Positions 8,396 to 15,231 of a stretch of 18,417 nucleotides of DNA are shown one piece after another (position 1 is the first letter of the stretch; the number at the start of each line of letters is the position of its first letter). Both the position numbers and the translations under genes were made by a program. Below the pieces are notes generated by a model. It made no database searches, had not been told where the DNA came from, and was given only the letters and a program-made list of their open reading frames with translations. This DNA comes from UBA11164 sp002420085 (lineage in GTDB: Bacteria > Pseudomonadota > Gammaproteobacteria > Xanthomonadales > Xanthomonadaceae). The DNA is taken from assembly GCA_031976395.1 (NCBI GenBank), contig DALYLJ010000048.1, positions 1 to 18,417 of the forward strand, read 5' to 3'.

Positions 8396-8709
8396 GGTGG
8401 GCTGCCGTCACGGTAGCTGCGCCGGGCGAGTGCGTCGCGACCGAATTGCCCGAGCAGGGCGGCGAGGTCGTCGCGTCGCTCGCTCAGACTTGGCAGCAGA
8501 CGCCGGCATGCCTGCTCGAAGGCGGCCCGTTCGTGGCTTTCGACCCGGCCGCCGGCTTCCGCCTGTTGGCGCAAGGCGCGGTCGATCCGACCGGCGATCA
8601 CCAGGGCGGTGCTCCAGTCCTCCTCGGCGCAGGCGTCGTACAGGTCGGCCAGATGCAGGTCGCCGCGGTGCCGGTCGCTGCCGGGGGTGTCGGGCGCGCT
8701 GCCGTTCAT
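8392..8709 (-). CDS. fliT: FliT-like flagellar export chaperone
   Basis: A small helical protein of 105 residues (MNGSAPDTPGSDRHRG...). After a polar N-terminus of about 15 residues it consists of amphipathic helices: LADLYDACAEEDWSTALVIA, then IDRALRQQAE, then ERAAFEQACRRLLPSLSER and a charged last helix. FliT in enterobacteria (about 120 residues) is the export chaperone of the cap protein FliD and also restrains FlhDC. FliT sequences diverge strongly, so the assignment rests mainly on size, helical make-up and place right after fliS. The frame is open further upstream to 8850, but that part is Arg/Pro-rich and lies over fliS. The ATG at 8709 gives an exact ATGA overlap with the fliS stop. 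No ribosome site is visible, so coupling with fliS is likely. The stop in turn overlaps the next ATG. Confidence 0.65.
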   Translation of the reverse strand: MNGSAPDTPGSDRHRGDLHLADLYDACAEEDWSTALVIAGRIDRALRQQAEAGGRVESHERAAFEQACRRLLPSLSERRDDLAALLGQFGRDALARRSYRDGSPP

Positions 8710-9122
8710 GGTCGGGCCGGGTCGGGTCGGGCTGGGCTGACGGTCTGCCGATCGGGAATGGCCAGCCAGGCGCTCTCGATTTCGCCGAGCAGGGCCAGCA
8801 CTTCGGCCAGTCGCTCGGGGTCGTTGCGGAGATTGGCTTCGACCAGGCACTGCGAGGCGTAGTCGTAGATCGATTCCAGGCCATGGGCGATGTCACCGCC
8901 AGCCCGGTGGTCGAGTGAGAGACGCAGTCCGTCGATGATTTCGAGGGCATTGCCGATGGCATTGGCCTTGCCGACGATATCGCGGCGCTCGATGCTGGCG
9001 CGGGCGATCCGCACCCGTTCCAGGACGCCGGCCAGCAGCAGGGCGACCAGACGGTGCGGATCGGTGTCGGCGCCGACACTGCGGGTCAGGCGGTATTCGG
9101 AAATCTGGCTGCGGCGAGTCAT
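8706..9122 (-). CDS. fliS: Flagellin export chaperone FliS
   Basis: FliS binds the C-terminal helix of flagellin in the cytoplasm, keeps it unfolded and hands it to the type III export gate. The 138-residue protein is mostly helical. Family hallmarks are visible: a short N-terminal segment with the Tyr of SEYRLTRS, PHRLVALLLAGVLERVRIA (22-40), GKANAIGNALEIIDGLRLSL, and GLESIYDYASQCLVEANLRND (81-101), followed by a last helix ending near SAWLAIPD. The last fifteen residues are a Pro/Arg-rich tail not typical of the family. The ATG at 9122 overlaps the stop of a predicted small ORF (ATGA), and the region before it (GGTGTAGACCGCGC) has no good ribosome site, so translation probably depends on coupling. 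The fliS stop overlaps the next ATG in the same way. Confidence 0.93.
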   Translation of the reverse strand: MTRRSQISEYRLTRSVGADTDPHRLVALLLAGVLERVRIARASIERRDIVGKANAIGNALEIIDGLRLSLDHRAGGDIAHGLESIYDYASQCLVEANLRNDPERLAEVLALLGEIESAWLAIPDRQTVSPARPDPARP

Positions 9123-9235
9123 GCGCGGTCTACACCAAGGTCGGTTGCGGGGGACGGTCGGCCCGGCCGGTTCGGTTCGTGGCTGCGGCGATCGATGGCC
9201 GATCGGGGTTGCGAAATCCGGTCGTCGATGGTCAT
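9119..9235 (-). CDS. Predicted small ORF (38 aa) between fliD and fliS
   Basis: This frame is too short for usual gene callers. Its ATG (9233-9235) follows the fliD stop with no gap (TGA-ATG). A strong ribosome site, GGAGG, lies seven bases upstream inside the last fliD codons. It stays open for 38 codons and stops in an ATGA overlap with the fliS start. The product begins MTIDDRISQPRSAIDRRSHE and continues Pro/Arg-rich; it is basic, probably disordered, and has no hydrophobic segment. I do not recognise it. Its role could be as a peptide or simply as a ribosome-loading leader for fliS, fliT and the PilZ gene, none of which has a clear ribosome site of its own. That is inference; the exact spacing and ribosome site are seen directly. 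Confidence 0.5.
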   Translation of the reverse strand: MTIDDRISQPRSAIDRRSHEPNRPGRPSPATDLGVDRA

Positions 9236-10594
9236 TCAGAGCCCTCCGAGCTGGCGTGCGAGAAAGTCGCTGGTCGATTGCAACTGTGCGACCAGCGAGT
9301 CGAGGGCGGTGAACTGGCGCAGAAAGCGTTCGCGAGTCAGTTCGAGGCGGCGATCGAGGTCGGCGCGCTGTTCGGTGACGTCGGCGATCTGGCTGTTGAG
9401 TGTTGCCTGGCGGGCGGTGATGCTGCCTGCGTCGCCGACCAGGCCGGTCACGAAGCTGCCGATTCGGGTGGCGATGCCGTCGCTGCCAGCGAAGGCACTG
9501 GCGACCGCGTCCGGGTCGCTGGCCAGTGCCGCAGCCAGTGCCGCGCTGTCGAGGGTCAGGGTGCCGTCGGTGCGGGTGGCCAGGCCGAGCCGGCCGGCAT
9601 CCAGCCCGAATGCGGTGGCTGCGGCGAAGCCGGCACCCAGGTTGCTGCGCAGGCCGAGTGCGGCGTTGCGGGTCAGGGCGTCGCCGGTCAGGGCGGCGGC
9701 CTGGCCGCTGCCGGCATCGAACCGGGTAGCGGTGGCGATGGCGTTGACAACGGCGTTGTAGGCGGTGACGAAGGCTTCGATGCGCTTGCGGCCCGAACTG
9801 GTGTCGGCCTGCACGTCGAGTCGATGGAGGGTGCCGGGGTCGGCGGTCAGCAGGTCGAGGCTCAGGCCCTCGATGGCGTCGTCGATGCGATTGCTCGGGG
9901 CGCTGCGGATCAGGCCGTCGATGCGCACGCGGGCGTCGCTGGCCGGGCTCTGTTCAGTCAGCGATTCGAGCACGCCAGGATCGTGGACGAGGACATCGAG
10001 ACCGCTGGCGCCGGCCGTGCGGACCACGCGGATGGTCTGGTCGGCACCGGTGTCGGTGGCGCGCAGGACGACATGGACGCCATCGTCGCTGCGCACCAGG
10101 GTTGCGCCGAGACCGGCGCCGGCCGCTTTGGCGCTGCTGGTGATGGCCGCGACGATCGCTGCCGGACTGTCAGCGCCGGCTTCGATCGCGACATCGAAGC
10201 TGTCGGTGCCGACGGTGATGCGCAGGCTGCCGGCGCCGAGACCATCAGACTCGGACAGTGCGCCGGAGACCAGCCGCTGGGCACTGGCCAGGGCCAGCAC
10301 CTCGATGTCGTAGCGACCAACGGCGGCTGAGCTGCTGGCGTGAGAAGAAAAGACCTCCGGCGCGCTGGAGACGGTGGCGCGCGCGGAGAAAAACGAGGGG
10401 TCGGCGAATGGATCGCTGGCACTGCGCAGGCGATCGAGGGCGGAGGCCACGGTCGCCAGGGCGGACAGCCGGGCATTGGCGCCGGCTTCGATCCGGTTCA
10501 GGCGCAACGACTGCGGCGCGCGCTCGGCGGCGACCAGGCGATTGACCAAACCGTCGATGTCGAGCCCCGAGCCGATGCCCGGTATGCTGGCCAT
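9236..10594 (-). CDS. fliD: Flagellar filament cap protein FliD (HAP2)
   Basis: FliD forms the cap at the filament tip under which flagellin subunits fold and insert. The 452-residue protein begins MASIPGIGSGLDIDGLV, the conserved FliD N-terminus, followed by a helical segment with AERAPQSLRLNRIE. FliD_N covers roughly residues 8-105, including VGRYDIEVLALASAQRL. A beta-rich middle follows, and FliD_C from about 215 contains LSLDLLTADPGT, FVTAYNAVVNAI and GRLGLATRTDGTLTLDS. A coiled-coil C-terminus carries LERTRERF-like charged heptads and ends QSTSDFLARQLGGL. The frame is open 15 codons further up, but the chosen ATG at 10594 gives the family N-terminus and has AGGAG eight bases upstream. 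It lies downstream of fliC, separated by a strong hairpin. I saw no sigma-54 or sigma-28 promoter of its own, so it may depend on read-through from fliC. Confidence 0.96.
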   Translation of the reverse strand: MASIPGIGSGLDIDGLVNRLVAAERAPQSLRLNRIEAGANARLSALATVASALDRLRSASDPFADPSFFSARATVSSAPEVFSSHASSSAAVGRYDIEVLALASAQRLVSGALSESDGLGAGSLRITVGTDSFDVAIEAGADSPAAIVAAITSSAKAAGAGLGATLVRSDDGVHVVLRATDTGADQTIRVVRTAGASGLDVLVHDPGVLESLTEQSPASDARVRIDGLIRSAPSNRIDDAIEGLSLDLLTADPGTLHRLDVQADTSSGRKRIEAFVTAYNAVVNAIATATRFDAGSGQAAALTGDALTRNAALGLRSNLGAGFAAATAFGLDAGRLGLATRTDGTLTLDSAALAAALASDPDAVASAFAGSDGIATRIGSFVTGLVGDAGSITARQATLNSQIADVTEQRADLDRRLELTRERFLRQFTALDSLVAQLQSTSDFLARQLGGL

Positions 10595-10669
10595 GTTCGC
10601 GACTCCTGGAATGCGGTTGGCACCGGTCCGAACGGCCATTGGGCAGGCTGCGGTCGGTGCCGGAATCCG

Positions 10670-10701
10670 GCCCGGCCCCGGGGTTCAGTCCGAGGCCGGG
10701 C
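10670..10701 (-). terminator. Strong 12-pair hairpin between fliC and fliD
   Basis: On the minus strand GCCCGGCCTCGG pairs with CCGGGGCCGGGC (one G-T pair) around an eight-base loop, starting about 20 bases after the fliC stop. No T-run follows. It may terminate most fliC transcripts, or protect the fliC message from 3' decay while letting some transcription reach fliD. That would fit the very different amounts of filament and cap protein needed. Confidence 0.55.
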
Positions 10702-10721
10702 GGTGGTCTGCGCGAGTCCGA

Positions 10722-11930
10722 TCAGCGCAGCAGGCTGAGCACGTTCTGCGGCAACTGGTTGGCTTGGGCCAGCATGGCGGTGCCGGCTTGCTGGAGGATC
10801 TGGGTGCGGGTCAGTTCGGCCGTTTCGGACGCGAAGTCGGCATCGCGGATGCGACTGCGCGAGGCCGAGAGGTTTTCCGAGGTGGTCTGCAGGTTGGCGA
10901 TCACCGAGGTGAAGCGGTTCTGCACCGCACCCATGTCGGCACGCGCCGAGTTGACCTGGGTGAGTGCCGCATCGGCGATCGACAGTGCGAGTTGGGCACC
11001 CGAGAAGGTCGAGATATCGACATCGGCCAGGTAGCTCAGATCGCCCTCGACCAGGGCGGCGGCGGTGGCGCCGGCCAGATCGGTGTCGAGGCTGTCGCCG
11101 ATTTCGCCGCCGGTGGTCGAGGTGATGGTCACTTCGCCGGTGGTGTTGTCGAACGCTGCGGTCACGCCGGCCTCGCTCGACTTGGCATTGATGGCGCTGA
11201 CCAGGGCGGCGGCGGCGGCGTTCTGGCCGGCCAGTTCGGCGGTCGGGGCATCGACGTAATCGGCCCCGGAGGAAGCGTCGATGTCGATCTGATCGAAGTT
11301 CACGCCATTGATCTGGAAGGCGGCGATCGAGATGGCGTCGAACTCGAAGGTTTCCGGCGTGCCGCCGTCGCCGGTGGTGGCGACCGTGGCGGTGAAGGTA
11401 GCGGTGGTGAAGGCGGCGCCGCCCAGCGTGGCACTGCGGGCATCGACGATGGCATCGACATTGATCAGTTCGCCAGCATTGGCGCCGACCTGGAACGCCT
11501 GAGCGCTGAAGGTGCCGTCGAGCAGCTTGGTGCCGTTGAATTCGGTCTGGGTGGCGACCCGGTTCACTTCGGCGACCAACTGGGTGACTTCCTTCTGGAG
11601 CGCTGCCCGATCGCTGGCCGAGTTGGTGGCATTCGACGACTGCACGGCCAACTCGCGAATGCGCTGGAGGTTGTTGCCGACCTCGGCGAGTGCGCCTTCG
11701 GCGGTCTGAGCCAGCGAGATGCCGTCATTGGCATTGCGGACGGCGACATTGATGCCGCGAATCTGGGTGGTGAAACGCTCGGAAATCGCCAGGCCGGCGG
11801 CGTCGTCCTTGGCGCTGTTGATGCGCAGGCCCGAGGACAGCCGCTGGATCGAGGTCGCCAGATTGGTGTTGTTGGCGCCCAGGTTGCGCTGCGCGTTGAG
11901 CGACATGACATTGGTGTTGATGACTTGCAT
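10722..11930 (-). CDS. fliC: Flagellin FliC
   Basis: FliC is the filament subunit, secreted by the flagellar type III apparatus. The 402-residue protein shows the conserved N-terminal D0/D1 helices (MQVINTNVMSLNAQRNL, residues 29-50 QRLSSGLRINSAKDD...). It continues through LQRIRELAVQ (88-97) to FNGTKLLDG (131-139). The middle (about 170-315) is variable, Thr/Ala/Asp-rich and rather short. The C-terminal D1/D0 helices include VQNRF and TQILQQAGTAMLAQANQLPQ, ending NVLSLLR. No cysteines are visible. Residues 29-50 match the flg22 type and R90, L94 and E114 match the Toll-like receptor 5 contact residues of Salmonella flagellin. ATG at 11930 has GAGGA about eight bases upstream. A sigma-28 promoter lies about 100 bases ahead. 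It is the only flagellin gene in the window; FliS, its chaperone, is encoded downstream. Confidence 0.98.
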   Translation of the reverse strand: MQVINTNVMSLNAQRNLGANNTNLATSIQRLSSGLRINSAKDDAAGLAISERFTTQIRGINVAVRNANDGISLAQTAEGALAEVGNNLQRIRELAVQSSNATNSASDRAALQKEVTQLVAEVNRVATQTEFNGTKLLDGTFSAQAFQVGANAGELINVDAIVDARSATLGGAAFTTATFTATVATTGDGGTPETFEFDAISIAAFQINGVNFDQIDIDASSGADYVDAPTAELAGQNAAAAALVSAINAKSSEAGVTAAFDNTTGEVTITSTTGGEIGDSLDTDLAGATAAALVEGDLSYLADVDISTFSGAQLALSIADAALTQVNSARADMGAVQNRFTSVIANLQTTSENLSASRSRIRDADFASETAELTRTQILQQAGTAMLAQANQLPQNVLSLLR

Positions 11931-12026
11931 GGGAGTGTTCCTCGTCGTTCGGTGGGTGGCTGGCAGCGTGCCTGCCCCATGGTGCAGGGCCTGGGCTCTA
12001 CCATTGCCGTGCCGCTGCTGACCGGG

Positions 12027-12054
12027 TTATCGGAGTGCGGCGGCGGAATCTTTA
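12027..12054 (-). promoter_or_regulatory. FliA (sigma-28) promoter of fliC
   Basis: On the minus strand TAAA (12054-12051), within TAAAGATT, is followed after 16 bases by TCCGATAA (12034-12027). The flagellar sigma consensus is TAAA-N15-GCCGATAA, so only one -10 base differs and the spacer is one base long. The predicted start near 12020 gives a leader of about 90 bases before fliC. Placement directly ahead of flagellin is what the family leads one to expect. Confidence 0.85.
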
Positions 12055-12057
12055 GCA

Positions 12058-12073
12058 GGCCATTGAAATGGCC
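12058..12073. repeat. Hairpin between flgL and the fliC promoter
   Basis: GGCCAT and ATGGCC form a perfect six-pair stem around a four-base loop. It starts three bases upstream of the fliC -35 element and about 75 bases after the flgL stop. It may end flgL transcripts (no T-run) or be a regulator site next to the FliA promoter. Confidence 0.45.
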
Positions 12074-12147
12074 GACGGTTGCAGGCCGGACCGTTGCCCG
12101 ACCGACGCTGCGGGCGGCGCCGGTACACGGGCGCGAACCTCCGTCGA

Positions 12148-13344
12148 TCAGCGCAGCAGTTGGAACAGCGATTGCGACTGGGTCCGGGCGAAAGCCAGTT
12201 GCGCCGCTTCCAGTGCCGCTGCCTGGCGACTGAGACGACTGACCGCTTCGTTGAAGTCGAGATCACGCAATTCCGAGCGGGTGGTCCGGGCAGTCAGCAG
12301 GGCAGCTTCGCGCTCGTCGCCACTGCGCTCGACGGCCGCCATCCGAGCACCGATTCCGGCGCGGGCATCGACGATGTGATCGGATGCGCGCGCCAGCGAT
12401 TCCAGCACGGCGAAGAACCGGTTCTGCTTGAGTGCCTGTTCGGCGACCGGCGAGTCCGGGGTTTCGAGGGCCTGTACCAGGCTGTCGAGGATGGCGAACA
12501 CGTCGTGGTTGCGGGCGGGACCGATGGTGAAGGCATCGCCGTCATCGGGGTTGCCCGCGATGGCCACCTGGATGCCCCGGAAGCCGATGTTCTCGCCTGG
12601 CACGTAGGGTCCGGTGGCGATCGTGGCGCCGCCGGCATCGAATACCTGATAGCTGCCGGCTGCGAATTCCAGCCGGTAGCTGCCACCATCCCATTGCCGA
12701 CGATCGCTGAAGCCGGTCGCGCGCAGGACTGCGCTGCCGCCATTGCCGGGGTCGGCGGCAACGGTGAATTCACCGTTGCCATCACGAATGCGGAAGAACC
12801 CCTCGCTGCCGGGATCGGTGTCGGCGATCGCGATTTCCGGGGCGACTTCGACGCGGCGCTGGCTCTGGTCGCCGACGTAGATCGCCGTCCCGGATTGCAT
12901 CAGCACCGGCGGCGAGGTGTCGCTGCTGCCCCCGAACAGGTAGCGGCCCTGGCCATCGCTGGCATTGGCGGCGGCCAGCAGTGCCTCGCGCAGTTCGACG
13001 ATCTCGGGCAGGAAGGCGCGCCGGTCGCTCAGACCCAGGCCACCGCCATTGGCCTGGATGGCGATCTCACGCACGCGCGCCAACAGATCGTTGACCCCGG
13101 CCAGCACGCTTTCCTGCAGCGCCAGGCGATTGCCAAGCAGGCCGGCATTGCTGCCGAAGCGTTCGAGATCGGCTTCGGCCCGATCGAGTGCGGCGACCAC
13201 CCCGGCCGCGACCGGATCGTCCTTGGCGGTGTTGATGCGCAGACCGGTGGCCAGTTGGACCTGGGTCTGGGCCAGTTCGGCCTGTTTGGCCAGGATCAGG
13301 CTGACCGACTGCGCCAGGGTGGCGGTCGAGATGCGCGAGATCAT
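12148..13344 (-). CDS. flgL: Flagellar hook-filament junction protein FlgL (HAP3)
   Basis: FlgL joins FlgK to the first flagellin subunits. The 398-residue protein has the flagellin-like N-terminal helices (MISRISTATLAQSVSLILAK, then QVQLATGLRINTAKDDPVAA at 28-47) and the helix around LQESVLAGVNDLLARVREIA. The short segment QGRYLFGGSSDTSPP follows at about 130-145; GRYLFGG is characteristic of FlgL. The beta-rich middle contains a GDAFTIGPARN motif. The C-terminal helices include AGIGARMAAVE and LDFNEAVSRLSRQAAALEAAQLAFARTQ, ending SLFQLLR. Its ATG overlaps the flgK stop as ATGA, and no ribosome site is evident, pointing to coupled translation. About 120 bases after its stop comes the next promoter, for fliC. 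Length is longer than enterobacterial FlgL (about 317), like pseudomonad and xanthomonad forms. Confidence 0.96.
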   Translation of the reverse strand: MISRISTATLAQSVSLILAKQAELAQTQVQLATGLRINTAKDDPVAAGVVAALDRAEADLERFGSNAGLLGNRLALQESVLAGVNDLLARVREIAIQANGGGLGLSDRRAFLPEIVELREALLAAANASDGQGRYLFGGSSDTSPPVLMQSGTAIYVGDQSQRRVEVAPEIAIADTDPGSEGFFRIRDGNGEFTVAADPGNGGSAVLRATGFSDRRQWDGGSYRLEFAAGSYQVFDAGGATIATGPYVPGENIGFRGIQVAIAGNPDDGDAFTIGPARNHDVFAILDSLVQALETPDSPVAEQALKQNRFFAVLESLARASDHIVDARAGIGARMAAVERSGDEREAALLTARTTRSELRDLDFNEAVSRLSRQAAALEAAQLAFARTQSQSLFQLLR

Positions 13345-15227
13345 CGCCGGACCGCCGCCAGCAAGGTCTGGAACAGGGTGTCGGCGGTGCCGATCACCTG
13401 GGCCGCAGCCTGATACGCCTGCTGGAAGCGCAACAGGTTGGCGGCTTCTTCATCGAGGTTGACGCCGGAGATGGCCTCGCGTTCGGCCGAGATGCCGGCC
13501 GATATCTGCGCCTGGGCAGCGCGAGCCAGATCGACATCGCGGGCGGTGGCGCCGATCGCGACGGTCATCCGATCGAGCCCGGCGGTGATCGACACGGTGC
13601 CGGCATCGAACAGGCCGAGGTCGCCGAATTCGGCCAGCCGACGAATGTTGCCGTTGTCGCTGCTGCCCGGACCGCGCGGCACGACCTCGAAGCGATCGCC
13701 GGCCTGGACGCTGCCGTCCAGACGCAGGCGGAAGCCAGGACCGGTGATGCCGGCCGCCGGGTCGTAGGCGAATGGCCCGGTGCCGTCGAGGGTGTAGTTG
13801 CCGGCATCGGTGAACACGATGCTGTGTGTGCTCAGGAAGCCGGCGGCGCCGACATCGAGGATTTCAAGACCGGGTCGGGCGCTGCCGAGGTTGCCGAGAT
13901 CGGCCGAGGCGGCCAGGGGCGTGGCCGCCGCGATCCGGCCAGGATCGGTGATCGCCACGGTCATCGCCGAGCCGGCGCCGGAGGTCGGTCGAACCAGGAA
14001 GCGATCGCCGGTGGCCGCGCTGCCACTGACCTGCACGGCCAACCCGGCGACCCGCAGGGGATCACCGGCGGTGCCGCTGCCGGTCACCGGCAGGGCGACC
14101 GTGCTGCCGCGTTCGCTGGCGGTCCACAGGCTGCCGTCGAAGCGCAGCACCAGGTCGGTCAGCGGCAGCGCCTGGGGGTCGGCGACCGTGGCCGCAAGGG
14201 TCGCGCTGCCGGTGTTGCCGGAATGGCCGGTGACCCGTGGGGCGATTGCCGTGAAGAACGGTCCGCCGAGCGTGCCGAGTGCGTCGAGTCCCTGGGCATG
14301 CTGGGCATTGACCGCTTCGGTGATGCCAATGGCCAGTCGGCCGAGTTGGGCGAAGCTCGGGTCGAGGCCGGTGCGGCGGAATTCGATCAAGCCGCCCAAT
14401 TCGCCACCGACGGCATTGCTGCCGAGGCGGATGGTTGCACCCTGGGACTGGATGGCCGGCTCCAGCCGCTCCGGCTGGTACGGATCGGCGATCGTGGTCA
14501 GGCGCTGGGTCGTGCTGCCGACCACCAGCGCCTGACCGCCCAGGGTGAACACGTTCAGCGCGCCGTCGTCCTGGAGCGCCGTGGTCACCCCGATCAGACC
14601 GCTCAGTTCGGTTGCCAGACGGTCGCGCTGGTCGAGCAGGTCGTTCGGTGGCTGGCCACCGGAGCGGCCGAACTCGCGGACGATCTCGACATTGACGCGG
14701 GCAATCTCGCTGCTCAGGCGGTTGACCTCATCGATGCCGCCGATCAGGCGGCCATTGATCTCGCGATCGAGCGCCTGCAATTGCCCGTCGAGGGTGTGGA
14801 ATCGGTCGGCGAGACTGCTGGCAGCGCTCAGCAGGGCGTCGCGTGCGGCATTCGAGGCCGGTTGCGCGATCAGCGCGCGGCTGGCGGTGATGAAGTCCGA
14901 CAACGGGCCGTTGAGGCCGGTGCCGGCGTCGGTGAACGTGCGATCCAGGCGCGTGGCCAGACCGGCCAGTTGATCCAATCGGCCGGTCTCGGCGGCGCCG
15001 TCGAGCAGACGGGCGAACACGTAGGCATCGGCCTGACGAACCACCGAGGTGGTCTGCACGCCGGCCCCGATGAAGCCGGCGCCATTGGTCTGACCGGGCA
15101 GGTTGGCGAATTCGACCCGTTGCCGGCTGTAGCCGGGGGTGTTGGCATTGGCGACGTTGTGGCCGACCGTGGCGAGCGCCCGTTGGAAGGCGAGCAGGGC
15201 CGAGGTTCCGGTCGAGAGCAGGTTCAT
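13341..15227 (-). CDS. flgK: Flagellar hook-filament junction protein FlgK (HAP1)
   Basis: FlgK sits between hook and FlgL. The 628-residue protein begins MNLLSTGTSALLAFQRAL and carries the rod/hook signature NVANANTPGYSRQ (24-36). A long helical D1 region (about 80-215) includes PPNDLLDQRDRLATELSGL. A beta-rich middle (about 215-560) follows, and the C-terminal helix region is SGVNLDEEAANLLRFQQAYQ (587-606). The middle contains two similar modules, about 356-419 (ending TGDRFLVRPTSGAGS) and 465-524 (ending AGDRFEVVPRGPGSS), which look like an internal duplication. This explains the length over the 547 residues of the enterobacterial protein. The start lies four bases after the flgJ stop; an AAGGG is found upstream at about 13 bases, a rather long spacing. 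The stop overlaps the flgL ATG. Confidence 0.97.
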   Translation of the reverse strand: MNLLSTGTSALLAFQRALATVGHNVANANTPGYSRQRVEFANLPGQTNGAGFIGAGVQTTSVVRQADAYVFARLLDGAAETGRLDQLAGLATRLDRTFTDAGTGLNGPLSDFITASRALIAQPASNAARDALLSAASSLADRFHTLDGQLQALDREINGRLIGGIDEVNRLSSEIARVNVEIVREFGRSGGQPPNDLLDQRDRLATELSGLIGVTTALQDDGALNVFTLGGQALVVGSTTQRLTTIADPYQPERLEPAIQSQGATIRLGSNAVGGELGGLIEFRRTGLDPSFAQLGRLAIGITEAVNAQHAQGLDALGTLGGPFFTAIAPRVTGHSGNTGSATLAATVADPQALPLTDLVLRFDGSLWTASERGSTVALPVTGSGTAGDPLRVAGLAVQVSGSAATGDRFLVRPTSGAGSAMTVAITDPGRIAAATPLAASADLGNLGSARPGLEILDVGAAGFLSTHSIVFTDAGNYTLDGTGPFAYDPAAGITGPGFRLRLDGSVQAGDRFEVVPRGPGSSDNGNIRRLAEFGDLGLFDAGTVSITAGLDRMTVAIGATARDVDLARAAQAQISAGISAEREAISGVNLDEEAANLLRFQQAYQAAAQVIGTADTLFQTLLAAVRR

Positions 15228-15231
15228 GGCA

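Noticed and set aside
8710..8850. Longer N-terminus for the FliT-like protein
   Set aside because: Would be encoded over fliS and is Arg/Pro-rich; the ATGA overlap at 8709 is a better start.
10595..10639. Longer N-terminus for FliD
   Set aside because: The conserved FliD start is at 10594 with AGGAG in proper position; the extra 15 residues are not family-like.
10374..12233. Plus-strand open frame (619 codons) opposite fliC and fliD
   Set aside because: Gly/Asp/Gln-rich low-complexity shadow spanning two real genes and their promoter region; no ribosome site or family signal.
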